Positions 56,592 through 64,000 of a stretch of 64,000 bases of DNA are shown here, in pieces. The stretch's first letter is position 1, and each line of letters begins with the position of its first letter. This stretch comes from JAEXOD01 sp043805435 (GTDB lineage Bacteria; Bacteroidota; Ignavibacteria; Ignavibacteriales; Melioribacteraceae), in the NCBI GenBank assembly GCA_043805435.1, contig JAZDHY010000022.1, positions 176,447-240,446 of the forward strand. The letters run 5' to 3'. Made by a program: the position numbers and the translations under genes. The notes beneath the pieces are model-generated. The model had not been told where the DNA came from and ran no database searches. It was given only the letters and a program-made list of their open reading frames with translations.

Positions 56592-58181
56592 TTACCATCT
56601 ATAATTTATGCCTGCATAAATATCTAATGGTTTTTCTAAATAATTAATAAATCTGTAATTTTTATTATTTATAATATTTTCAAGATATAAATTTAAGGAA
56701 AGATTTTCTAACAATTGGTATTCGCCATGAACCGAAAAATTGATATAATCGGGAAGTTTTTTTGTATTATTATAATCGGCATATATCTGATGGTTAAATT
56801 CAAGCGAACCGATAATACTTAAATCATTTTGTAAAAAATACTTATAGCTGGTATTTAAGATAAATGCAGGCGTATAAGGTAAAACTAATTGTCCTTCCAT
56901 TCGTGCATCTTGGTAAATTACATCACCATAAAGTTCGCCATATGCTCCAAAATTAAGATAATAATTAGAAAATAGTTTTGTAATTTGAACATCATTAGTC
57001 TGTAAGATATCAAAACTTCCAACTTCGTTTTCATCCGAATAATAATATTGATTATCTCTAGATTTAAATTCAAAGCCGACATATATTTCAAATAATTTTG
57101 CGTTTTCAAATTTAATAGAAAGATTTAATTTTGATTTGTTTTCTAAATAAATATTATCTCTCTTTTCAAATGATATATAACGATTTTCTTTATAAAAATC
57201 CGAAACTGTGTAAAACTCGGTATTAGGAGCAAATTCACAAGCAACTGAAAGAAATTTATTTAACCTCATTTCAACAAAAATAAGCGGGCGAAAAAATGAA
57301 TTTGAATCATATTTGGATAAATTAAGACCCGCTCCGAACGATAAATTATTAACCGGTGAGTATTTTAGCGATGCTTTTGTACTAAAATAATCGTAATGCC
57401 ATTTATTGGTTTTAAACAGAGAAATTTGTTGTTTAATATAATACCCATTTACACTAACAACTAATTTATTTAAAGTTAATGTAAAATATCCGCTACCATC
57501 ATAGCGCATTTCTTTAAAGTCGTCTTTGTTGGTAAACAGTCCTCCGCCTTTAAGCGAAAAACCAAAATTTAAGTCTTTTAAATAAGTATTTTCAATTAAT
57601 AATTTAGCATTTCCTGTTTGTATTTTTAAAAGATATTCGGGGTCGCTGCTAATAAATTTTTTATACCACTCCCGCAAGTAATTAGCACCAACCAGAACTT
57701 CAAGCCCGGGTAAAATTTCATTTTTGTTATCTAAAAAATACCTGCTGGTAAACTGCAACCCGGTAATACTTAAATCGGAATTATATTCGTATGCCGGTGT
57801 ATAATTACCCCAAACTTTACTAAATAAATTAATTTTATCAAAATTATTATAAAAGTAGGCTTCACCTTTGGGTTGAGTATTAATTCCGGCAGCTAAACTT
57901 AAACTTCCATTAATGGGGATAACTTCTTTATACAGCTCTGCTTCAACTTTTATGGGATCCGACGGTTCCGAAATTGACAATTCTTCGGGTGAATAATTAG
58001 GTTTAATAAATTCTTTTGAAAGACTTGTAAATAACTCCGGACGTTTTTTTTGCAACGTTGGAATATTTACAGCTTGTACGCCGGTTATTACAAAATCGGG
58101 CAGTTCAATATTTTGAGCATTTATACTGTTAAAAAGTATAATAATAATTATTATTGCAGAGTAAAATTTACTTTTTATCAT
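56592..58181 (-). CDS. TonB-dependent-receptor-like outer-membrane barrel without plug
   Basis: 529 residues. The signal peptide ends near FNSINAQ. Right after it, IELPDFVITGVQ (25-36) looks like a TonB box. No 130-residue plug domain follows; instead the sequence goes after a short linker into about 20 amphipathic beta strands ending INYRW, a TonB-receptor-style C-terminus. The last strands (LSLNLYLENIINNKNYRF) are typical of TonB-dependent receptors. Its start overlaps the end of the TPR gene by 4 nt. It is likely the outer-membrane piece of the envelope complex encoded in this operon. Confidence 0.75.
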   Translation of the reverse strand: MIKSKFYSAIIIIIILFNSINAQNIELPDFVITGVQAVNIPTLQKKRPELFTSLSKEFIKPNYSPEELSISEPSDPIKVEAELYKEVIPINGSLSLAAGINTQPKGEAYFYNNFDKINLFSKVWGNYTPAYEYNSDLSITGLQFTSRYFLDNKNEILPGLEVLVGANYLREWYKKFISSDPEYLLKIQTGNAKLLIENTYLKDLNFGFSLKGGGLFTNKDDFKEMRYDGSGYFTLTLNKLVVSVNGYYIKQQISLFKTNKWHYDYFSTKASLKYSPVNNLSFGAGLNLSKYDSNSFFRPLIFVEMRLNKFLSVACEFAPNTEFYTVSDFYKENRYISFEKRDNIYLENKSKLNLSIKFENAKLFEIYVGFEFKSRDNQYYYSDENEVGSFDILQTNDVQITKLFSNYYLNFGAYGELYGDVIYQDARMEGQLVLPYTPAFILNTSYKYFLQNDLSIIGSLEFNHQIYADYNNTKKLPDYINFSVHGEYQLLENLSLNLYLENIINNKNYRFINYLEKPLDIYAGINYRW

Positions 58182-61153
58182 AATCTATTCAATTTTTTGT
58201 TAGCTTCTTTACCAAGTTCATCATTTTTATGCTTTTTTGCTACCGAATTATACATATCTCTTGCTTTTCTGTTATCTTTAATTTTTACGTAACAATCTCC
58301 TAATTTTAATAACGACTTTCCATACCATTCATCATAAGAAGCAAAAACGGAACGTACTCGTACCAATGCGGAAATTGCATCATTTATTTTATTTTGATTA
58401 AACAAAGTTAAGCCATAATAATATTGCGCTTGAGCACCAATATCATCAGTTCTTATTTGTCCTAATTCTTTGAATAAAGATTCTGCATTTTCGTAAGCCC
58501 CTCTATTCATTTCTAAAATACCAACTTCAATTTTAGACTTTGCCGCAAAAATAGAACCATCATGGTAAGTGATAATTTGATTAAAGGTTTCATATGCAGC
58601 CTGCATTTCCAATAGTTCAACATTTGCCTGTGCTTTTACAAACAATAATTCAGGTATCTTATCGCTATCAGGAAGTTTTTTTATTGCCGTATTATATAAT
58701 TCTATTGCTTTTTCATACTCATTCTTTTTGCTATACAATTTCCCCATCTCAAGAACAGAGGAAATACCAACTTCAGAAGATAAATAATTTGTTACTATTA
58801 AATTATAATGATATAAAGCATTATCTTCTTGTTTTAAATTTGCAGAACATTTTCCTATCCAATAATAGGCACTTGGCACAAGAGGACTTGACGGGTATGT
58901 TGCAATAAATTCCTTAAAACTTACTCTTGCAGCATCATATTTTCCGATATTAAAATATATATCGCCTTTTTTGAATAATATTTTATCTCCAAATTCAGAC
59001 GATGGATTAATCTGAATGTATTGTTCAATAGCAGCAATGGCTTTTTCGGGTTCTTCCAAAGCCATATAACAGTATTGTAATCCGTTAATTGCATCAAAAA
59101 CATATTGTGTTTTTGAATAATCAGATAAAATTTTATTGTAATAAGTTATTGAAGTATCATAAGAACCTAAATTATAATAACAATCACCTAATGAATAATA
59201 AGCAATTGGAGTAATTGAAGAACCCGGATATTTTGTTAATATTTCTTGATAATTAAAAATAGCATCATTAAAATAACCTTTTTGAAAATAAATCCATCCA
59301 ATTAGATACTGCGAATCGTCATTAAATTTAGATCTTGGAAATTTGTCTTGTAAAGTTTTAAATTTTTCAATTGCTTCGCGCCATTTTTTGGATTTAAATA
59401 ATGATTGTCCATATTGATAATAAGCAAAATCAGTTATTTTTGCATTTTTATTTTTCTTAAATGCTTCTGTATATAATTCACTTGCTTTTTCAAAATTTTT
59501 TGTTCCATAATAACTGTCTGCAAGCCTAAATTTAGCATCAACAACATCGGGGCTTTTAGGATACTTATTTATAAATTCGCCAAAATAATAAGCTGAATTA
59601 GCAAAATCTTTTAGATTGAAGTAAGAATAAGCTCGACCGTAAAATGTTTCTCTTTCGATATCAACATCTGAACCTTCAATATTATTATAATACTTTAAGG
59701 CCTCCGAAAAATTACCGCTTGCAAAATGTGATTCCGCCAGATAAAAATTAACTTTATCTCTCTCAAATTTTGGCACACGAATACTAAGATCAGTCAAATC
59801 CCTAATTGCATCATCAAAATTATTTAAGTAATAATTAGCCATACCATAACCTAAAATAGCTCGATTACGCAAATTATCAGGAATTTTTGTCGTCTGCATT
59901 GCATTAGTGTAAAACTCAATAGCCTCTTTATAGTTTTTATTTGAAAGTTTTATCTCTCCCAAAAGGGTAAATGCTTTAGCCGTTGTAGTATTATCTTTGC
60001 TATTAGCCGACTTTAATAAATATTCTTCTGCTTTTGCGTAATCAGACTTATTATAATAAATAATACCAATATGGTATATTACCATTGGAGCAATTTTTGA
60101 TTTTGGATATTTAGACATAAATCTATCATAAATCACTAACGCAGCATCTTCCTGCCCTTGGTATCTTCTACATTCACCACTCCAAAATAAAGAATTAACA
60201 ACAATTGTATCACTTCCAATTTGAGAAAGGCGATTAAATATTTTATAAGCTTCGTCATAATTTTGCATTTGAAAATAAACCCAGCCTAAACCGTATTTCA
60301 ATTTGTCGGATTGTTCAGATTCCGGATTTTTATTTAATATTTCATTATATGTTTCGGAGGCATTTTTGTAGTCTTTTAAGCGGAAAAAAGAATTAGCTAA
60401 AATATATTGTGCTTCCATTAATAAATTTTCCGGCAATTTATTAATTAAGGGATCGGTTAATTCTAATATTACACTATCATATTCTTTAAGTTTAAAATAA
60501 CAAACACCAATTCTATATTGTGCATTAGGAGCTAATTTACTATCTTTATGATATGCCAATAATTCATCGTAATAAGTTACAGCATTTGAATAATCGTTAT
60601 TCTCTTCATATAAGTTAGCCAAAGTATAAATTGCGTAATCTATAAAATTATTTTTTTTGCCTACCGAAATTGCATCGTTTAAAAATTCTTCTGCTTCCGA
60701 AAACTTGTTTTCAGCAAAATATGCTTTCCCTATCCAATAGAGTGATGAACCTAAAAATTCACTATTTGGATAATCGGAAATCAATTTTTTTAATCTATCA
60801 CGCGATTTTAAATAGCTATGCTGCTGATAATAAATTGTTCCTAATCTATAAAGTGCAGTTTCCCTTAAAGTAGAAGTAGAAAATTTTGTATGAAAATCTT
60901 CAAGAATTGCCAATGCACCATCAAATTCTTTTAATCCAATAAGACACTCAGCCGAATAGAAGTAAGAAGAGGCCTTATTGTTGTTGTCAATGTTAGGGTC
61001 TTTGTATAAAGAGATAAAAACTTCATATGCTCTTGCATATTCACCAACATTAAGATAAGTTTTGCCATTGATAAACTTATCATTAATAATTTGAGATTTT
61101 ACCTGTGTAAAAGAAATTACACAAATTAATATACTTAATATAATTTTTTGCAT
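58178..61153 (-). CDS. Large periplasmic TPR-repeat protein
   Basis: 991 residues. A signal peptide (MQKIILSILICVISFTQVKS) is followed by about 25 tetratricopeptide units of 33-37 residues covering the whole mature protein. Examples are ALYRLGTIYYQQHSYLKSRD, SLYWIGKAYFAENKFSEAEE and AQYRIGVCYFKLKEYDSVIL. It resembles an extended CpoB/YbgF (Tol-Pal accessory) or BamD-like scaffold. The product should be an elongated solenoid in the periplasm, scaffolding the barrel and the TonB-ExbBD motor encoded downstream. It is separated by 1 nt from the preceding kinase gene. Confidence 0.85.
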   Translation of the reverse strand: MQKIILSILICVISFTQVKSQIINDKFINGKTYLNVGEYARAYEVFISLYKDPNIDNNNKASSYFYSAECLIGLKEFDGALAILEDFHTKFSTSTLRETALYRLGTIYYQQHSYLKSRDRLKKLISDYPNSEFLGSSLYWIGKAYFAENKFSEAEEFLNDAISVGKKNNFIDYAIYTLANLYEENNDYSNAVTYYDELLAYHKDSKLAPNAQYRIGVCYFKLKEYDSVILELTDPLINKLPENLLMEAQYILANSFFRLKDYKNASETYNEILNKNPESEQSDKLKYGLGWVYFQMQNYDEAYKIFNRLSQIGSDTIVVNSLFWSGECRRYQGQEDAALVIYDRFMSKYPKSKIAPMVIYHIGIIYYNKSDYAKAEEYLLKSANSKDNTTTAKAFTLLGEIKLSNKNYKEAIEFYTNAMQTTKIPDNLRNRAILGYGMANYYLNNFDDAIRDLTDLSIRVPKFERDKVNFYLAESHFASGNFSEALKYYNNIEGSDVDIERETFYGRAYSYFNLKDFANSAYYFGEFINKYPKSPDVVDAKFRLADSYYGTKNFEKASELYTEAFKKNKNAKITDFAYYQYGQSLFKSKKWREAIEKFKTLQDKFPRSKFNDDSQYLIGWIYFQKGYFNDAIFNYQEILTKYPGSSITPIAYYSLGDCYYNLGSYDTSITYYNKILSDYSKTQYVFDAINGLQYCYMALEEPEKAIAAIEQYIQINPSSEFGDKILFKKGDIYFNIGKYDAARVSFKEFIATYPSSPLVPSAYYWIGKCSANLKQEDNALYHYNLIVTNYLSSEVGISSVLEMGKLYSKKNEYEKAIELYNTAIKKLPDSDKIPELLFVKAQANVELLEMQAAYETFNQIITYHDGSIFAAKSKIEVGILEMNRGAYENAESLFKELGQIRTDDIGAQAQYYYGLTLFNQNKINDAISALVRVRSVFASYDEWYGKSLLKLGDCYVKIKDNRKARDMYNSVAKKHKNDELGKEANKKLNRL

Positions 61154-61154
61154 T

Positions 61155-62642
61155 TTAATTGGTCAATATTATTATTGAAATTAAACTAACTAAACCACCT
61201 GCAATACCTGAAAAAAGATTAACAAAATCATTATTAATCCAAGAATAACCATTACCTAAAACAGTCTTTTTTCCGCAATGCATAACTCTTTCTGTGTTTT
61301 TACCGCACACATTACATTTATATTGTGCTTGTATTGAAGCTCCTAAAAAACTATCTAAAAAACATCCGAACATTCCGGCAATAACAACAATAATTATATA
61401 ATCCACTAGATTATTTTGAATCCAAAACAAACCACTTATGGAAATTATTATTGTACCTAATAAAGCCCCAAATGTACCAATCCATGAAATTCCACCCGAT
61501 ACGCCCTGTTCGGTACGCTTTAGAGTTAAAATATTAAAAGTAGAGGTTTTTTTATATGTGCCAATTTCCGTTGCCCAAGTATCGGCACAAACGGCAGCAA
61601 TAGATGAAACATAAATTAAATACCAAATTTCGTTAGGAAATAAATTATATAGAATAACTAAAATACCACCTAAACCACCATTTGCAATTACTTGTAAATA
61701 ATCTCTAGTTCCTGATTTTTCAAAATACAATTCTACGCTTGTATTCTTTTTCTTTCTAATCTTTGATAAAACACTTGATAAAATAAAAAAAGTTAAAATC
61801 GGCAGGCTCCATTTCCAGCTGCCTAATCCAAATAAAAAACCGGCCAATAAAAATGTTACCGCTGCTCCATTTAATGTTAAAAATTTAACCCTAAATGAAA
61901 TAACAGAAATAACAAAAGCAAGAAAAAGCCCAAATAAAAAATAATGAGGGTTTAAACTATTTATTGGGTTTATTAATAAAATTAATAATATTCCGGAAAA
62001 TATGGGTACTGTTAAATTATCTAATCCATTTGACGAAATCATCTCTAAAGAAGTTAAAACAACAGATATTGCGATAGCAGTAATAAAACTTAAATAAACA
62101 TCACGAGCCAGAAATACAAAATTTGATGAATATATTGGCGAAAAAAACAAAATGATAAATGTTAAAATAAAAAAAGCCGCTGAACCAAAAATCGATTTTT
62201 TATCGGAGGTTATTCGAAAATAAGATTTAGCAAAAAATGTACCCATTATGGCCGCAAATGAATCCGAAAAAGTTAATATTAATAACGATGTGATAATTAT
62301 ATCCGGATATTTATCTCCCAAAAAGAACAACAATAAAAAGGTAGATAAAGCAAAATAAAACATACCCCAACTTTTTGAATTGTTATTATCTTTATCCTGT
62401 AATTTTGAAAAATAAACGAAATAAAAAACAAGAAATACAAGGAAAAAACTGACCCATTTCAGAAGCAGAATATTCTGAACAAAAAGAATAGCTACAATTG
62501 AAGTGATTCCGGCGGTAATATGTAATATTTCTCTTGATATTTCAGGATATATAAGTTTTTTATTTACAATCAGTTCTGTTAAGATTGCAATACTGCTTAA
62601 AAATCCCATTAATATCAAAATTATCAACAAATCAATAATCAA
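61155..62642 (-). CDS. VTE5/VTE6-like fusion: polyprenol/phytol kinase plus DUF92
   Basis: 495 residues, about 14 membrane helices. The N-terminal half (1-240) has the dolichol/phytol-kinase pattern SREILHITAGITSI and LTFSDSFAAIMGTFFAK and resembles VTE5-type CTP-dependent kinases. The C-terminal half (about 245-495) is a DUF92 domain: AVCADTWATEIGTYKKTSTF, TEQGVSGGISWIGTFGALLG and GCFLDSFLGASIQAQ. In plants and cyanobacteria VTE5 and VTE6 (DUF92) phosphorylate phytol in two steps to phytyl diphosphate. A fused protein would carry out both steps on an isoprenoid alcohol. An unusual C-terminal CNVCGKNTERVMHCGKKT cysteine segment could bind metal. It is the first gene of the TPR/TonB operon. 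Confidence 0.78.
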   Translation of the reverse strand: MIIDLLIILILMGFLSSIAILTELIVNKKLIYPEISREILHITAGITSIVAILFVQNILLLKWVSFFLVFLVFYFVYFSKLQDKDNNNSKSWGMFYFALSTFLLLFFLGDKYPDIIITSLLILTFSDSFAAIMGTFFAKSYFRITSDKKSIFGSAAFFILTFIILFFSPIYSSNFVFLARDVYLSFITAIAISVVLTSLEMISSNGLDNLTVPIFSGILLILLINPINSLNPHYFLFGLFLAFVISVISFRVKFLTLNGAAVTFLLAGFLFGLGSWKWSLPILTFFILSSVLSKIRKKKNTSVELYFEKSGTRDYLQVIANGGLGGILVILYNLFPNEIWYLIYVSSIAAVCADTWATEIGTYKKTSTFNILTLKRTEQGVSGGISWIGTFGALLGTIIISISGLFWIQNNLVDYIIIVVIAGMFGCFLDSFLGASIQAQYKCNVCGKNTERVMHCGKKTVLGNGYSWINNDFVNLFSGIAGGLVSLISIIILTN

Positions 62643-62807
62643 ATCAAATCCCTATTTTTTCATAACAAACATTAAATATAATCAATTATTCTATTATATT
62701 AAAGTCATTTATTTTTTGAAATTTTAACATATAATGCATTTAATTATTGTAATAAATAAAAAATATTATTAGATTAATATTTATCCACAAAAAAATTAGG
62801 AGTTCCA

Positions 62808-63470
62808 ATGAAACGAATATTTACAGTATTAATTATTTTATTATTTGGATCAACTGTGATGTTTAGTCAATCATTTAAGGTTGGTGTAGGTGGTGGTTTA
62901 ACATTTATAACTGCCCCCGAAATAATGACAAATGATATTTCAAATGATGGTCTTGGTTTTGGTGCCGAATATCATTTTAATGCAAAAGCAAAGTTTTCAC
63001 TTCCCGTATTACCTTTAGCAATAATTGGTGAAGTATATTACACTTCATTGGCCGGAGAAGAGGAATATATGCTGCCTGTTTATTATGGCGGAACTTTGTA
63101 TAATGTAAATATGAAAGCTGAAACCGACGCTTCAATTTTAACTTTTGGAGTTGGTGCTCAATATTCACTAATTCCAGGGCCCATTTCTCCATATGTTAGT
63201 GCTTCAATTCTTTTTAATTCCATTAGTGAATTGAAGGTTAAAGCAACCGCATCTTACCAAGGTGTAACTAATAGTGAAGAAGAAACATATGGAGAAAAAA
63301 TTAGTAGAACCGGACTAGGTTTAGGTGCAGGTTTGAATATCTCAATTTTACCGGTTATTGACCTTGATGTATCTTTAAGATACAATATTGTTAATATGTT
63401 AGGTAAAGAAGATGGTGAAGATACAATAAGTATGGTAAATGCCAACGTTACTGTATTTTTTGCCTTATAA
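62808..63470 (+). CDS. Small outer-membrane beta-barrel protein
   Basis: 220 residues. The signal peptide ends near TVMFSQ. The mature part has eight or so amphipathic strands with Gly-rich turns (KVGVGGGLTFIT, GLGFGAEYHF, LTFGVGAQYSL, GLGLGAGLNISI, VSLRYNIVNML) and ends NVTVFFAL. This fits the OmpA/OmpX-like barrel class (PF13505 type). TTAGGAG lies 6 nt before the ATG. Monocistronic, with its own terminator. Function unknown. Confidence 0.82.
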   Translation: MKRIFTVLIILLFGSTVMFSQSFKVGVGGGLTFITAPEIMTNDISNDGLGFGAEYHFNAKAKFSLPVLPLAIIGEVYYTSLAGEEEYMLPVYYGGTLYNVNMKAETDASILTFGVGAQYSLIPGPISPYVSASILFNSISELKVKATASYQGVTNSEEETYGEKISRTGLGLGAGLNISILPVIDLDVSLRYNIVNMLGKEDGEDTISMVNANVTVFFAL

Positions 63471-63495
63471 AAATTATTTAATTTTATATTTTCAC

Positions 63496-63521
63496 AATCC
63501 CCTTTTAAGGGGATTTTTTTT
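63496..63521 (+). terminator. Rho-independent terminator
   Basis: AATCCCCTT-TT-AAGGGGATT stem followed by a run of T, 26 nt after the stop codon of the barrel gene. Confidence 0.9.
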
Positions 63522-64000
63522 GCTTAAAATATTTTATAACCCGAATTTTGCAGAAGAAATTATTATATTCGGTAATTTTTTTATTAATATAACGCGAGTT
63601 AGACGGTAAGTATAAATAAAATAAGTAGATAGGGAATTTAAATTTGAGAAATATTTTTAATACTCGTAAAAGGGGGTATTAAAAATGGAAATAACCAAAA
63701 TATTGCAATGCAGATGATTTAACTCAATCATATTTGATAGAAATGGCACCAAAATCCATTGGAAGAACAAAAAGAAGTAGTAGATTATTGTTAAGCGAAA
63801 TAATAACAACCCTAATCTATTTTTAAATTTCAAGTTACAAAGATTTTAAGGATTAATATAAAGTGGTTATTAGTCCCAACGCCATAAACAGGCTTTGTTA
63901 AAATCGGGTAATTACTACGAACATGGCACGGCACTGCCTTGCTGGGGATTGGTGGTGGTTCGCATGGTTGCTTTGGAGGAATAATTGTATGCTAAAATAC
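63522..64000 (+). repeat. Non-coding tail with fragments related to the dispersed repeat
   Basis: No gene is visible in 479 nt. From about 63,910 the sequence contains catggcacggcactgcc, attggtggtggttcgcatgg and ggaggaataatt, which resemble modules of the repeat at 45,970 and 49,458, but the module order differs and the palindromic modules are absent up to the window edge. Confidence 0.4.

Noticed and set aside
63522..63900. Possible short coding frames after the last barrel gene
   Set aside because: All are short, lack ribosome sites and show no recognisable protein pattern.

Overview
The window is AT-rich (by eye about 30% G+C), densely coding DNA from a Gram-negative member of the Bacteroidota/Ignavibacteriota side of the FCB group, most likely an Ignavibacteria-type organism. 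The evidence is a complete type IX secretion (T9SS) C-terminal tail with the NYPNPFNPTTTIRYNLP signature, a second decayed tail, a GldL-like motor protein, many outer-membrane barrels with C-terminal aromatic residues, and Kre9/KNH-type Ig repeats. No rRNA and no complete transposase gene was seen.

Region 1 (1-26,153, all minus strand) is one long apparent operon. In transcription order it encodes a GldL-like two-helix membrane protein with a glutamate in helix 2, a single-helix GldM-like protein, a secreted 361-residue protein that may be the rest of a split GldM, two tandem copies of a pair of predicted outer-membrane barrel proteins (B-A, B-A), and a giant exported protein. The giant reading frame is open for all 17,921 nt to the window edge (at least 5,973 codons) and consists almost entirely of about 63 full repeats of 93-94 residues. 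The layout suggests a proton-driven envelope machine that exports, anchors or moves a giant adhesin, analogous to but distinct from GldLM/SprB of gliding Flavobacteria. This is the best candidate for an undescribed system here.

Region 2 (26,284-36,674) holds a DUF2254-like membrane protein and then a compact defence island: RloA/RloB (AbiL-like ATPase plus TOPRIM), McrBC (type IV restriction) and Gabija (GajA plus a short GajB).

Region 3 (36,675-40,400) is gene-poor and rearranged. It has a decayed T9SS tail, a lipoprotein phosphoesterase, a dispersed repeat, a MITE-like element with 16-bp terminal inverted repeats, a probable group II intron 5' fragment, a partial tRNA-Leu copy, a GIY-YIG nuclease gene and the intact tRNA-Leu(CAA).

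Region 4 (40,407-50,634) starts with a T9SS-exported CotH/lamin-tail protein and a U32 peptidase-family protein. An arsenic/thiol-redox cluster follows: arsC, small thioredoxins, acr3 interrupted by an in-frame TAG, an ArsP-type permease, a secreted thioredoxin and a CcdA-like protein. Copies of a dispersed repeat lie within it in opposite orientations. A promoter with a perfect 20-bp palindrome precedes arsC, and tRNA-Gln(CTG) closes the region.

Region 5 (50,771-64,000) has four small plus-strand genes (NHL propeller, DUF2085, two membrane proteins). Opposite them is a minus-strand operon: a VTE5/VTE6-like polyprenol/phytol kinase fusion, a 991-residue TPR protein, a plug-less TonB-linked barrel, an HU-like/SPOR membrane protein, ExbB, ExbD and TonB. 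The window ends with a small barrel protein and a non-coding tail carrying pieces related to the dispersed repeat.
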